DNA of 64,000 bases. It comes from Gammaproteobacteria bacterium (GTDB lineage: Bacteria > Pseudomonadota > Gammaproteobacteria > Xanthomonadales > SZUA-36). The notes under the pieces were generated by a model. It saw only the letters and a program-made list of their open reading frames with translations, had not been told where the DNA came from and searched no databases. Where the stretch lies: assembly GCA_024279945.1 (NCBI GenBank), contig JAJRRA010000080.1, positions 108,427 through 172,426 of the forward strand, read 5' to 3'. This document shows, one piece after another, positions 42,291 through 51,511 of this stretch. The first letter of the stretch is position 1, and the number at the start of each line of letters is the position of its first letter. The position numbers were made by a program, and so were the translations under genes.

Positions 42291-43580
42291 CTAGCTTGGG
42301 TTCAGACCTTCCAGTTTCAAGGAATTACCCGGGTATTTTCGAGCCAACCGCTCCGCAGTTTCCACCGGCATATCGATATGCAGCATCCAGCTTCCATTCT
42401 CCGCGATCCGTTCTTCGCTGACCACACCCAACTCAAATAACTGCGCACGCAGCCTGGCGTCACATCCCTGCAATTCAACCCAGCGATTGATGCGGCCACT
42501 GGCCAGCATGTCGCTGATGGCCTCGCGCAACTGCACAACTCCCTCGCCGGTGAGTGCAGAAACGCTCAGGCTGGAAGGCCTGCCGCGCTTATCCCGATGT
42601 AAAGTAAGTTTTTGACCGCTGCGGTCAATCTTGTTGAATACCCGGATCACCGGAATCTTGTCGGCCCCGATGGACTCCAGCACGGTTTCCACATCGTGTT
42701 GTCGTTCCTGATGATAGGGATCGGACGAATCGATCACATGCAGCAGCAGGTCAGCTTCACGCGCTTCCTGCAGCGTTGCGCGAAAAGCTGCGATCAGTTC
42801 ATGCGGCAAGTCACTGACAAAACCGACCGTATCTGCCGCCAGCACTTCTCCGCAATGCATATCCAGCATGCGCCGCACGGTGGGATCCAGGGTGGCGAAC
42901 AAGCGGTCCTGTGTTCCGACCGAAGATCCCGTCAGCGTGTTGAACAGGGTCGATTTGCCTGCGTTGGTGTAACCCACCAGTGTTACCAGCGGAGCCCGTG
43001 AGCGCACGCGTTGCCGCCGACTTTGCTCACGCTGCCGGGATACTTTTTCCAGGCGGGCATTCAATTGACGAATACGGGTGCCAATGAGGCGTCGGTCCGT
43101 TTCCAGTTGGGTTTCACCCGGACCACGCAAACCGATACCGCCTTTCTGTCTTTCCAGGTGGGACCAGCCACGGACCAGGCGGGTGGAAATATGTCTCAAC
43201 TGCGCCAGTTCAACCTGCAATTTACCTTCATAGGACTGGGCGCGCTGGGCGAAAATGTCCAGGATAAGGGTCGCCCGATCCAGGACGCGACACTGGCAGA
43301 TTTTTTCGATATTTCGTTCCTGGATTGCGCTCAATGACTGACTGACCAGGATCAGACTGGCGCCGGTCTGCTCGACCAGTCCAGCGAGTTCTTCGATTTT
43401 TCCGCTGCCGACGAAGTACCGTGCGTCCGGTTTGTCCCTGGGTGCTGTAATGATACCGCTGATTTCAGCGCCTGCGGACAGCGCCAGTTCCCGGAATTCG
43501 TCCAGTACATCTGCACCCGTGGTCCGGAATACAGGATGCAAAATTAAAGCACAATCGCCGCGCTCCGCCCTTTCAAACAA
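42291..43580 (-). CDS. hflX: GTPase HflX
   Basis: Ribosome-associated GTPase of 429 residues that rescues stalled or heat-damaged ribosomes. The N-terminal HflX domain (ALSAGAEISGIITAPRDKPD, YFVGSGKIEEL) is followed by a linker (RLVRGWSHLERQKGGIGLRG, PGETQLETDRR) and the G domain with G1 LVGYTNAGKSTLFN, G3 DTVGFVSDLPHEL and G4 NKID. The start is TTG at 43580: an in-frame stop lies just upstream, no ATG or GTG is available, and GAAGAGGG sits at suitable distance. It is 25 bases after hfq. Confidence 0.95.
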   Translation of the reverse strand: MFERAERGDCALILHPVFRTTGADVLDEFRELALSAGAEISGIITAPRDKPDARYFVGSGKIEELAGLVEQTGASLILVSQSLSAIQERNIEKICQCRVLDRATLILDIFAQRAQSYEGKLQVELAQLRHISTRLVRGWSHLERQKGGIGLRGPGETQLETDRRLIGTRIRQLNARLEKVSRQREQSRRQRVRSRAPLVTLVGYTNAGKSTLFNTLTGSSVGTQDRLFATLDPTVRRMLDMHCGEVLAADTVGFVSDLPHELIAAFRATLQEAREADLLLHVIDSSDPYHQERQHDVETVLESIGADKIPVIRVFNKIDRSGQKLTLHRDKRGRPSSLSVSALTGEGVVQLREAISDMLASGRINRWVELQGCDARLRAQLFELGVVSEERIAENGSWMLHIDMPVETAERLARKYPGNSLKLEGLNPS

Positions 43581-43605
43581 GGGCTTGTACCCTCTTCATC
43601 ATTCG

Positions 43606-43836
43606 CTATTCATGGTCCTCGTCAAACACTCGGACATTCCGTGCCGGGACCACCGTAGAAATGGCATGCTTGTAGATCATCTGGCTGACTGAGTTCTTCA
43701 GCAGCACAACAAACTGGTCGAATGATTCGACCTGCCCCTGAAGCTTGATGCCGTTGACGAGATAAATCGATACGGGTACACGTTCCCTGCGCAGAGCATT
43801 AAGAAAGGGTTCTTGTAAAGACTGACCTTTTGACAT
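43606..43836 (-). CDS. hfq: RNA chaperone Hfq
   Basis: Hexameric Sm-like RNA chaperone of 76 residues that pairs small RNAs with mRNAs. It reads [20 protein letters not shown], then [20 protein letters not shown] with the Sm1 motif and [12 protein letters not shown] with the Sm2 YKHA motif. The C-terminal tail is very short, unlike the longer E. coli tail. The ATG at 43836 has a GGAGAA site; the longer frame is rejected. Position between miaA and hflX is conserved. Confidence 0.97.
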   Translation of the reverse strand: MSKGQSLQEPFLNALRRERVPVSIYLVNGIKLQGQVESFDQFVVLLKNSVSQMIYKHAISTVVPARNVRVFDEDHE

Positions 43837-43915
43837 GTCGGTTCTCCTGTTTTTTTTCTGGTACCGCGCATTCGGTTCTTTTAACACGGCTACAGTTCAT
43901 CTTGGTGCGGCAGAA

Positions 43916-44875
43916 TCAGTTTTCAAGGAAACCAGACACTGCTTCGAGCACGGATTTATGTGTTGACTCCAACTCCGGATCATACCACAGCGCACCCCTT
44001 TCCCGCCGCAACCAGGTGAGTTGTCGCTTCGCCAGTTGGCGCGTTGCGGCCAGGGCTTTTTGACACATCTCATCAAAGGTCAATTCTCCGTCCAGGTGGC
44101 TCCAGGCCTGACGGTAACCCACACAGCGCATGGACGGCAGCAAGGGATTCAGATCACCTCGCGCTCTCAGGGCTTTTACTTCATCCATGAAGCCCTGATC
44201 CAGCATTTGCAGGAAGCGCCGCTCGATCCTGGCGTGCAGTTCCTGCCGGGGCTGTGGGCAAACAATCATTTTCAACACCCGGTATTCCCAGTCCCCCCTT
44301 TGCTGCTGTGCTTGCTCCCGGTACAGATCACTCATTTTCCGACCACTCAATTCAATCACTTCCAGCGCCCGCTGGATGCGCTGCGGGTCATTGGGGTGAA
44401 TACGTGCAGCCGTTTGCGGGTCCTTAGCCTCCAACTCTGCATGCAGAACCTGCCACCCCACTTCCTGCGCCCGTTTTTCGATCCGGGCCCGCAACTCCTG
44501 ATTGGCCGCTGGCAGATCTGCCAGACCGCCGGCAAGTGCTTTGAAATACAGCATTGTGCCGCCGGTCAGCAGCGGCACCCTGCCCCGCCTGGTAATGGCC
44601 GCCATTTCCGCCAGGGCATCTTGTCTGAACTCTGCTGCAGAGTAGTTTTGCACCGGTTCCCGAATATCAATCAATGCATGCGGCACACGCCCCAGCAGGG
44701 TTTCATCCGGCTTGGCGGTTCCTATGTCCAAGCCCCGATAGACCAGCGCGGAATCAACACTGATGATATCCAGCGGAAACTGCTCCGCCAGGTCCAGGGC
44801 CAGGCCAGTTTTTCCTGCCGCGGTCGGGCCCATCAAAAATATTGCGGGCGGCCTGTTGCGATCTTCCCGTGTCAT
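43916..44875 (-). CDS. miaA: tRNA dimethylallyltransferase
   Basis: Enzyme of 319 residues that prenylates A37 of tRNAs reading U-starting codons. P-loop [37 protein letters not shown], the substrate segment [22 protein letters not shown], and [16 protein letters not shown] are typical; [15 protein letters not shown] is the tRNA-contact region. The ATG overlaps the mutL stop by 4 bases; hfq follows 79 bases later. Confidence 0.97.
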   Translation of the reverse strand: MTREDRNRPPAIFLMGPTAAGKTGLALDLAEQFPLDIISVDSALVYRGLDIGTAKPDETLLGRVPHALIDIREPVQNYSAAEFRQDALAEMAAITRRGRVPLLTGGTMLYFKALAGGLADLPAANQELRARIEKRAQEVGWQVLHAELEAKDPQTAARIHPNDPQRIQRALEVIELSGRKMSDLYREQAQQQRGDWEYRVLKMIVCPQPRQELHARIERRFLQMLDQGFMDEVKALRARGDLNPLLPSMRCVGYRQAWSHLDGELTFDEMCQKALAATRQLAKRQLTWLRRERGALWYDPELESTHKSVLEAVSGFLEN

Positions 44876-46662
44876 CGGCCGCGCAGGAACAATCGGTCCA
44901 GCATCGGCATATCAAGCTGCACCCAGGTGGGCCGGCCATGATTGCAATGCCCGGAACGCTCGGTACGTTCCATCTCCCGCAGCAGGGCATTCATCTCAGG
45001 CAGGGTCAACTGGCGGTTGGCGCGAACCGAGCCGTGACGGGCCATGGTTGAAAGGATTTCATTGGATTCATTCGTTACCCGCTGACTGCTGCCCTGGCTG
45101 GCAATGTCTGACAAGACATCCTGCAACAACTTTGCCGCATCACAATCGGCCAGCAGTGAAGGAACTTCACGTAACAGCACTGTTTCCGGACCGCTACGAT
45201 CCAAAACCAGCCCGAGATTGTTCAGTACGTCCATATGCTCTTCAGCCAGGTCAGCCTCGGCCTCACTGAGCTGCACACTGACCGGAACCAGCAGACGCTG
45301 GCTCTTGATGCCATTTCCACCGTAACGGGATTTCAGTTGCTCATAGGTGATGCGTTCATGGGCAGCATGCATGTCGGTCATCACCAGTCCGGCGGAATTC
45401 TGGGACAAAATATACACCCCGTGCAATTGCGCCAGTGCATAACCCAGCAGCGGAACCCCGCTTTGCGCATCCTGGTCCGGTTCGGCTCCAGAGCCGGCAG
45501 ATTCAGCCACCTCGGAGCCCGCCGTGGAAGCTGAGCCCAGCAACATGGAGTAAGCACTGAACTGGTCGCGAACCGGCATGGCCATTCCAGCCTGCACCGG
45601 CGTGTAGGCATGATCGGACGGCGCAAGCGGACCGGGCAGGCCGGAACCCGGCCTGAGAGCGCCCGAACCGGTATCCGCCAGGGCATGGTGCAATGCGGAA
45701 AACAGAAAATCATGCACGCTGCGTGCGGCGCGAAACCGCACTTCGTGTTTTTGCGGGTGGACGTTGACGTCAACACCCTGGGGAGGCAGCTCCAGGAACA
45801 GCACGAAGGCCGGGTGGCGACCATGAAAAAGTACATCCTGGAACGCTTTTCTGACCGCATGAGAGATCACCCGATCGCGTACCGCCCGCCCGTTGACAAA
45901 GAAAAACTGACGATCCGCCTGGGCGCGGTTATAGCGTGGCTCCGCCACCCAGCCATGCAAACCAATTTCTCCTCGCTGTTGGTTAATCCGTACCGAATGC
46001 TCAAGAAACTCCCTGCCCATCACCCGGTCGATCCGCCGGTCCTGCTCTTCCTCACCGATTGCCGGAGCCAGGATACTGGTGCTTTTGCCGTTGTGTTCGA
46101 GTTCAAAACCGACATCAAACCGTGCCAGCGCAAAACGCCTCAACAGAAGATCGACATGACTGAACTCCGTGCGGTCGGTGCGCAGAAACTTGCGCCGGGC
46201 CGGCACATTGTAAAACAGGTCTTCCACATCCACCCGTGTCCCGCAGTGAACTGCACAAGGCCCGGCATCAGAGATTTCTCCCCGGCGAACCTTTATGGAC
46301 CAGCCATGCGCTGCCTGCGCCTGCCTGGAAGCCACATCCAGGCGCGAGACCGAGGCAATGCTTGGCAAAGCCTCGCCCCTGAACCCCAGGGTTGCTACCC
46401 GCTCCAGGTCTTCCAGTGAAGTGATCTTGCTGGTCGCATGCCGCTGAAGGCTCAAGGCCAGTTCATCACGGTGCATACCCGTACCGTCATCAATGACACG
46501 TATTGCTCTTTTACCGCCCTGCTCCAGCTTGACGATCACCCGGCGCGCGCCCGCATCCAGGCTGTTCTCAACCAGTTCCTTGACTACCGAAGACGGCCGC
46601 TCAACTACTTCGCCGGCGGCGATCTGATTAATCAGATGACTGGGAAGTGGTTTGATGGTCAT
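44872..46662 (-). CDS. mutL: DNA mismatch repair protein MutL
   Basis: Mismatch-repair ATPase of about 596 residues that links MutS to downstream nicking and excision. The N-terminal GHKL ATPase has [50 protein letters not shown] and [15 protein letters not shown]. The C-terminal dimerisation domain lacks the DQHA-x2-E-x4-E endonuclease motif; instead it reads [16 protein letters not shown], as in E. coli MutL, so it probably relies on MutH. The ATG at 46662 gives the conserved start [13 protein letters not shown]; a weak upstream GTG/ATG extension is rejected. Upstream lies the 144-bp palindromic repeat element. Confidence 0.96.
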   Translation of the reverse strand: MTIKPLPSHLINQIAAGEVVERPSSVVKELVENSLDAGARRVIVKLEQGGKRAIRVIDDGTGMHRDELALSLQRHATSKITSLEDLERVATLGFRGEALPSIASVSRLDVASRQAQAAHGWSIKVRRGEISDAGPCAVHCGTRVDVEDLFYNVPARRKFLRTDRTEFSHVDLLLRRFALARFDVGFELEHNGKSTSILAPAIGEEEQDRRIDRVMGREFLEHSVRINQQRGEIGLHGWVAEPRYNRAQADRQFFFVNGRAVRDRVISHAVRKAFQDVLFHGRHPAFVLFLELPPQGVDVNVHPQKHEVRFRAARSVHDFLFSALHHALADTGSGALRPGSGLPGPLAPSDHAYTPVQAGMAMPVRDQFSAYSMLLGSASTAGSEVAESAGSGAEPDQDAQSGVPLLGYALAQLHGVYILSQNSAGLVMTDMHAAHERITYEQLKSRYGGNGIKSQRLLVPVSVQLSEAEADLAEEHMDVLNNLGLVLDRSGPETVLLREVPSLLADCDAAKLLQDVLSDIASQGSSQRVTNESNEILSTMARHGSVRANRQLTLPEMNALLREMERTERSGHCNHGRPTWVQLDMPMLDRLFLRGR

Positions 46663-46719
46663 GGGCAAAAGAATACGCTGAAAAACGCAGTTTATACCAA
46701 GCCGGGGGCCGCGCAAGCC

Positions 46720-46857
46720 GGGGTCAGGTTCCCAAACCTGACCCCATCGAACTGGCGGAGCGGGTTATGTTACGAAAACGCTGATCAGAATGAGCGCCAA
46801 ACCAGGGCGAAATCGCTTCGCGCTCCGCACAGGGGTCAGGTTTGGGAACCTGACCCC
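46720..46857. repeat. Pair of 26-bp palindromes in inverted orientation (REP/MITE-like)
   Basis: GGGGTCAGGTT-CCCA-AACCTGACCCC (46720-46745) and its reverse complement with TGGG loop (46832-46857) lie 86 bases apart, each a perfect 11-bp-arm hairpin. The two are also inverted repeats of each other, so the unit can fold as one long cruciform. It sits between mutL and amiB. The pattern fits RAYT-mobilised palindromic elements. Nothing coding is seen from 46663 to 46900. Confidence 0.85.
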
Positions 46858-46900
46858 GGCTCTGCGGGCGCTTGTCGCGCGCAAGCGCGCTCTTACACGG

Positions 46901-48217
46901 CTATGTGGTGGGTATCAGGAGTTGAGAGCCGACGCGGATGTTGTCGGACTTGAGGTTGTTGGCAAGGCGCAGCCTGTACAGGCTGACGCGGTAGCGGCTG
47001 GCGATTTCACCCAGGGTGTCACCACGCACAACACGATGGTGTATCGGTTTACGGTTGGCGGCGATCCAGGTGCCTTGCGGCGGACTGAGGTAAAAATAGT
47101 CCTGAATACCATCGGTAATGGCCCGGGCCAGCTTTTTCTGCCACGCGGGGTTTTTCAGGCGTTTTTCCTCGGCCGGATTGCTGATGAATCCCGTTTCGAC
47201 CAGGATGGACGGTACATCCGGTGACTTCAGTACCATGAAATTGGCGTGCTCCACATCCTTTTTGTGGGTCTTGCTCAAGGCCCCCATGGAAGCAAACACC
47301 GTACTGGCCACACCGTGGCTGGCTTCCAGTGCGGCACTCTGCGACAGGTCCAGCAACACCGAAGCCAGCATATCATCCTTGTCGCTCAAGGTGACGCCAC
47401 CCACCAGGTCCGAGTTATTCTCACTGGCAGCGATCCGGCGAGCGAATTCACTGCTGGCCCCGCGACGGGACAAAACGAAAACCGAACCACCGGAAACCTT
47501 TGAATTCCTGAATGCATCCGCGTGGATGGACACGAACAGATCAGACTGGTGTTTACGGGCTTTCTCAAAGCGGTCGCGCAAAGGGATGTAGTAATCGCCG
47601 GTACGAATCAACACAGCAGTCATGCCGGGCTGGGCATCAATGGATTGCTTGAGTTCCTTGGCAATCGCCAGGACTACATCTTTTTCACGGGTCCGCTTGC
47701 GCCCCGTGGCGCCGGGGTCTTCACCGCCATGACCCGCATCAATGGCAACCACGATATCCCGGTGTGGTTTTTGACGGTCAGAGAGTTGCTTGACGGTGGT
47801 CCTGCCGTCTTTTTCAGGATACAGATCAACCACCAGACGGTAACCATAACTTCCAGTAGGCTCGAGCATGAAACTCTTGATGCTGCTACCAGCGGATAGG
47901 TCCAGTACAACCCTTAGGGTATTTTTATCGGGTGATCCGTGACGGACGTTTTGAATGACGCCGGAATGATCGCGGTCAAATTCGAGATCATCCCGGAGAC
48001 TGGCCTGGAGCCGGGAAGAATTCAGGTCGATTACGACCCGATCCGGCTTATCAAGGGTAAATAGCCTGTAATCGACACGGGTGCTCAAGTCGAGAACGGC
48101 ACGTGTTTTGTCGGGGTCAGTCCAGACGCGGAAACCATTGATCTCTGCGGCGAATGCCGCGATAGAGAACAAACTCAAAAACAATGCAATGACAGGGCGC
48201 AGTGCCATTGTACCCAT
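46901..48217 (-). CDS. amiB: N-acetylmuramoyl-L-alanine amidase AmiB with LysM domain
   Basis: Periplasmic amidase of about 438 residues that splits daughter-cell peptidoglycan. A signal peptide (VIALFLSLFSIAAFA) is followed by an AMIN domain (INGFRVWTDPDKTRAVLDLS). The amidase_3 domain has zinc-ligand segments IDAGHGGEDPGATG, SIHADAF and PSILVETGFISNP; a C-terminal LysM repeat (HRVVRGDTLGEIASRYRVS) follows. An AGGAGG site precedes several possible starts (TTG 48220, ATG 48217, ATG 48208); spacing does not decide between the two ATGs. Position between tsaE and mutL identifies it as amiB. Confidence 0.95.
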   Translation of the reverse strand: MGTMALRPVIALFLSLFSIAAFAAEINGFRVWTDPDKTRAVLDLSTRVDYRLFTLDKPDRVVIDLNSSRLQASLRDDLEFDRDHSGVIQNVRHGSPDKNTLRVVLDLSAGSSIKSFMLEPTGSYGYRLVVDLYPEKDGRTTVKQLSDRQKPHRDIVVAIDAGHGGEDPGATGRKRTREKDVVLAIAKELKQSIDAQPGMTAVLIRTGDYYIPLRDRFEKARKHQSDLFVSIHADAFRNSKVSGGSVFVLSRRGASSEFARRIAASENNSDLVGGVTLSDKDDMLASVLLDLSQSAALEASHGVASTVFASMGALSKTHKKDVEHANFMVLKSPDVPSILVETGFISNPAEEKRLKNPAWQKKLARAITDGIQDYFYLSPPQGTWIAANRKPIHHRVVRGDTLGEIASRYRVSLYRLRLANNLKSDNIRVGSQLLIPTT

Positions 48218-48320
48218 CAACCTCCTGTGTCGATGTGGTAATGATGAATTGAAAATCGTGAAATTGCAACAGTTTTCTATAAAAAACCGTTAGATAGGAG
48301 GTCAAGCTAGAAATAAGGTG

Positions 48321-48806
48321 TCAAAATTCCTGTGACAGTTGTCGATTCAGTTGAAAACCTGCAGTTGATTTCGCGAAACCACTAATGAATCGTGTTTCAG
48401 TGTCGTCGGAGAACTGGAGCACCAGATCCGGCGCCGGCAGGTGGTTTACGCCCTTTTGCGGCCACTCAACCAGCAAAACGCTTTGTTCGTCATAAAGATC
48501 CCGCAATGCCAGGTAATCCAGTTCCTCCGGGTCTTCGATGCGATACAAATCCAGATGGAGAATCGTCAGGGTGGAAATGCTGTAGGTCTCCAGCAAACCA
48601 TAACTCGGGCTTTTTACGTAAGCTTCATAACCCAGCGCATGGATAAAGGCCCGGGCAAACGTGGTCTTGCCGGCACCCAGGTCGCCCTCCAGAAACAAGG
48701 TCATCGGCGCCTTGATCAAACGGGCGAACCGGCTTGCCAATACCGCCACGGTATCTTCATCGGGCACTGCTTGCAGCCAGTCTGCCATGCTCAGGCGGGA
48801 GTTCAT
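48321..48806 (-). CDS. tsaE: tRNA threonylcarbamoyladenosine synthesis ATPase TsaE
   Basis: Small ATPase of 161 residues needed with TsaB and TsaD for the t6A modification of tRNA. P-loop LFLEGDLGAGKTTFARAF, the conserved VKSPSYGLLETYSI segment and HLDLYRIEDPEELDYLALRD are diagnostic; VLLVEWPQKG closes the core. It overlaps nnr by 4 bases and precedes amiB by about 100 bases, the usual order. Confidence 0.95.
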   Translation of the reverse strand: MNSRLSMADWLQAVPDEDTVAVLASRFARLIKAPMTLFLEGDLGAGKTTFARAFIHALGYEAYVKSPSYGLLETYSISTLTILHLDLYRIEDPEELDYLALRDLYDEQSVLLVEWPQKGVNHLPAPDLVLQFSDDTETRFISGFAKSTAGFQLNRQLSQEF

Positions 48807-50308
48807 GCGGGGTTAAGGACGGCGGGTAACTGATGGATGATATCGGAGGCCAGCATGCCGCGCTCACCCAGACGACCGGCGGCGAGATCACCGGCCCATG
48901 CATGCGCCACTACAGCGGTGGACGCAGCCTGCCACAGGCTCAGGCCCTGTGCGACAAGGGCAGCTATCACGCCGGCCAGCACATCACCGCTTCCGGCGGA
49001 TGCCATGCCCGGATTTCCGAGTGGGCAAATGGCATAGCGGCCACGGTCATCAGCAATCACGGTGCCACAGCCTTTTAACACGACAACTGCCTGGTAGTGC
49101 TGAGCCAATTGCTGCGCCCGCCTTACCCGGTCGTGCCGAACTTCGCTTGCCGCTATTCCCAGCAGGCGTCCCGCCTCGGCAGGATGTGGTGTCAGTATCC
49201 AGTTACCGAGCGGAAGATCCGCTTTGGAGAGTGATGAAAAATGGGCAGCCAGGAGGTTCAAACCATCGGCATCAAGGACCAGCGGAACTGCCGTCTTCAG
49301 GCAAGCCATGAACAGTTCTCTGGACCAGGCATCCTGTCCCAAACCGGGGCCAGTTACGACCACATCAACCTGCGGAAGAAGGTCTTGCAACTGTTCCTGT
49401 CGCTCGACACCACGCACCATCAGCTCGGGGCAAGTCAGGTTAAGCAAGGCGGCATTCTGCGGATGCGTCGCCAGGCTTACTTTGCCTGCACCACTACGCA
49501 AGGCTGCCTCACCACACAAACGCAAAGCACCGCTCATACCGGTGTTACTGCCCACTCCCAGGACCCAGCCAAAGCTTCCTTTATGCGAATTCCTGCGCCT
49601 GCGACACAGGTTTTCTGCAATTGTGTTCTCACAAACCAATACTCCGAAATCGTGTATTGAATCCCCAATGGAATCAGGTGTTTGCAGATCTGAAAAACTG
49701 ATGCTCCCTGCAAAGTCCGGCCCATCTGCCGTATACAGGCCACGTTTACGGCCAATAAACGTAACCGTCAGGTCAGCCGCCACAGCCCGGGCCATCACCT
49801 GACCGGTATCGGCATTCAAACCGGAAGGAATATCAACGGCAATAACGCCTGCATCCGACTGATTTATAAGGTTAATGGCATCAGCAAAGTGTCCGGATGG
49901 AGGCCGGTCCAGGCCGGTGCCCAGCAGCGCATCCACCAGCAGGTCAAAAGACTCGAAATCCGGCAGCGGCCAGGCACGGGTTTCACCGCCTGCCTGGCGC
50001 CAGCGTGAAGCTGCGGTAGCGGCGTCACCGGACAGGGAATCCATCGGTTTGAGCGTACTCACGACCACATCCACACCGGCTTCACGCGCTAACCGGGCAA
50101 CGATGTATCCGTCTCCCCCGTTATTGCCACCGCCGCAGATCACCAACCAGTGCCGGGATTGCGGAAATTTCAGCCTGGCCTGCTCAAATACGCTACGCCC
50201 GGCGAGTTCCATTAGTTCTATTCCGGGAATACCATGATCCTCGATGGCGCATTTATCCAGGCGGCGAACCTGCTCTGCGGTATACAATCTTTGAGCTTTT
50301 ACGGTCAT
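48803..50308 (-). CDS. nnr: Bifunctional NAD(P)H-hydrate epimerase/dehydratase
   Basis: Repair enzyme of 501 residues. The N-terminal YjeF epimerase domain (about 1-215) shows LVICGGGNNGGDGYIVARLA, VDALLGTGLDRPPSG and VAVDIPSGLNADTG. The C-terminal dehydratase domain (about 225-500) has HKGSFGWVLGVGSNTGMSGA, DADGLNLLA, LTPHPAEAGRLLG and NPGMASAGSGDVLAGVIAAL. Together they restore damaged NAD(P)H hydrates. It is divergent from queG with only 15 bases between starts, so the two promoters must overlap the genes. Confidence 0.96.
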   Translation of the reverse strand: MTVKAQRLYTAEQVRRLDKCAIEDHGIPGIELMELAGRSVFEQARLKFPQSRHWLVICGGGNNGGDGYIVARLAREAGVDVVVSTLKPMDSLSGDAATAASRWRQAGGETRAWPLPDFESFDLLVDALLGTGLDRPPSGHFADAINLINQSDAGVIAVDIPSGLNADTGQVMARAVAADLTVTFIGRKRGLYTADGPDFAGSISFSDLQTPDSIGDSIHDFGVLVCENTIAENLCRRRRNSHKGSFGWVLGVGSNTGMSGALRLCGEAALRSGAGKVSLATHPQNAALLNLTCPELMVRGVERQEQLQDLLPQVDVVVTGPGLGQDAWSRELFMACLKTAVPLVLDADGLNLLAAHFSSLSKADLPLGNWILTPHPAEAGRLLGIAASEVRHDRVRRAQQLAQHYQAVVVLKGCGTVIADDRGRYAICPLGNPGMASAGSGDVLAGVIAALVAQGLSLWQAASTAVVAHAWAGDLAAGRLGERGMLASDIIHQLPAVLNPA

Positions 50309-50323
50309 GTCTGAATTATAACG

Positions 50324-51421
50324 ATGAATCAGGGAAAGAACCCACTTAACGATGAACTACTGCCAGGTGAATTAATCCTCCTGGCAGCGGATATCAAGCA
50401 GTGGGGCCAGGAGCTTGGTTTCCAGCATATCGGGATCTGTGATACGCAATTGGAAGACCATGAGGCCCGTTTGCTGACCTGGCTGCAAAACAACTTCCAC
50501 GGCAGCATGGCTTACATGGAACGTCACGGCACACGACGCAGCCAGCCTGCCGAACTGATTCCGGGCACCGTAAGGGTTATTTCGGTGCGGATGAACTACC
50601 TGAGCGAACAGGCCACGCCTGCCGCAGAACTGATGGATCATCCGGAAAAAGCACTGATATCCCGTTATGCGCTGGGCCGGGACTACCACAAAGTAATGCG
50701 CAGGCGATTGCAAAAACTCTGCACCCGGATTGAGCAGGCGACCGGCCGGTTCGCCTACCGGGTTTTCGTCGATTCAGCGCCGGTGCTGGAGAAGGCCCTG
50801 GCACAAAAGGCCGGACTGGGCTGGATCGGCAAGCACAGCAACCTGTTGAGCCGGGAAAGCGGCAGCTGGTTCTTCCTCGGTGAAATCTACACTGATCTCC
50901 CCCTGCCCACGGACCAACCGCTGGCAAACCATTGCGGTGATTGTGTTCGCTGCATCGAGCTGTGCCCTACCCAGGCGATTGTGGGGCCGTACCAGGTGGA
51001 CGCGAGAAAATGTATTTCCTACCTTACAATTGAATCACGCGATGCCATTCCAGTCGAATTGAGGCCGCTGATCGGAAACCGAATCTTCGGCTGTGACGAC
51101 TGCCAGGCAGCCTGCCCATGGAACCGCTTTGCCGATTTCAGCGAGGAAGCTGACTTTGCACCGCGAGCAGGACTGGATTCAAGCGAACTGTTGCAACTCT
51201 TCTCATGGACTGAAGAAGAATTTCTGCAACGCACCCAGGGCAGCGCCATCCGCCGCACCGGCTACCCTGGCTGGCTGCGAAATATTGCCGTGGCTCTGGG
51301 CAACGCCGCTTTTTCCAGAGATGTCGTGAACGCCTTGCAGGTCGCTATCGGGCATCCTTCAGAGCTGGTGCGAGAGCATGTCAGTTGGGCCCTGAAGCAA
51401 CACTCGGAAAACGAAAACTGA
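50324..51421 (+). CDS. queG: Epoxyqueuosine reductase
   Basis: Last enzyme of queuosine synthesis in tRNA, 365 residues. The cobalamin-binding N-terminal domain (LGFQHIGICDTQLEDHEARL, YALGRDYHKVMRRRL) precedes two 4Fe-4S motifs, CGDCVRCIELCPTQAI and CDDCQAACPWNRF, joined by a RKCISYLTIESRDAIP stretch typical of QueG. The C-terminal region is HEAT-like. The start ATG at 50324 lacks a clear ribosome site. Its placement opposite nnr is conserved in gammaproteobacteria. Confidence 0.96.
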   Translation: MNQGKNPLNDELLPGELILLAADIKQWGQELGFQHIGICDTQLEDHEARLLTWLQNNFHGSMAYMERHGTRRSQPAELIPGTVRVISVRMNYLSEQATPAAELMDHPEKALISRYALGRDYHKVMRRRLQKLCTRIEQATGRFAYRVFVDSAPVLEKALAQKAGLGWIGKHSNLLSRESGSWFFLGEIYTDLPLPTDQPLANHCGDCVRCIELCPTQAIVGPYQVDARKCISYLTIESRDAIPVELRPLIGNRIFGCDDCQAACPWNRFADFSEEADFAPRAGLDSSELLQLFSWTEEEFLQRTQGSAIRRTGYPGWLRNIAVALGNAAFSRDVVNALQVAIGHPSELVREHVSWALKQHSENEN

Positions 51422-51511
51422 GGTTCTAAGCCCGGTATATCCTGTGCTATTCTGGCGCATTGATCTTCGCCACTCAGAAACGGCGTGACACCACACAAAA
51501 AGGAGTTTTTT

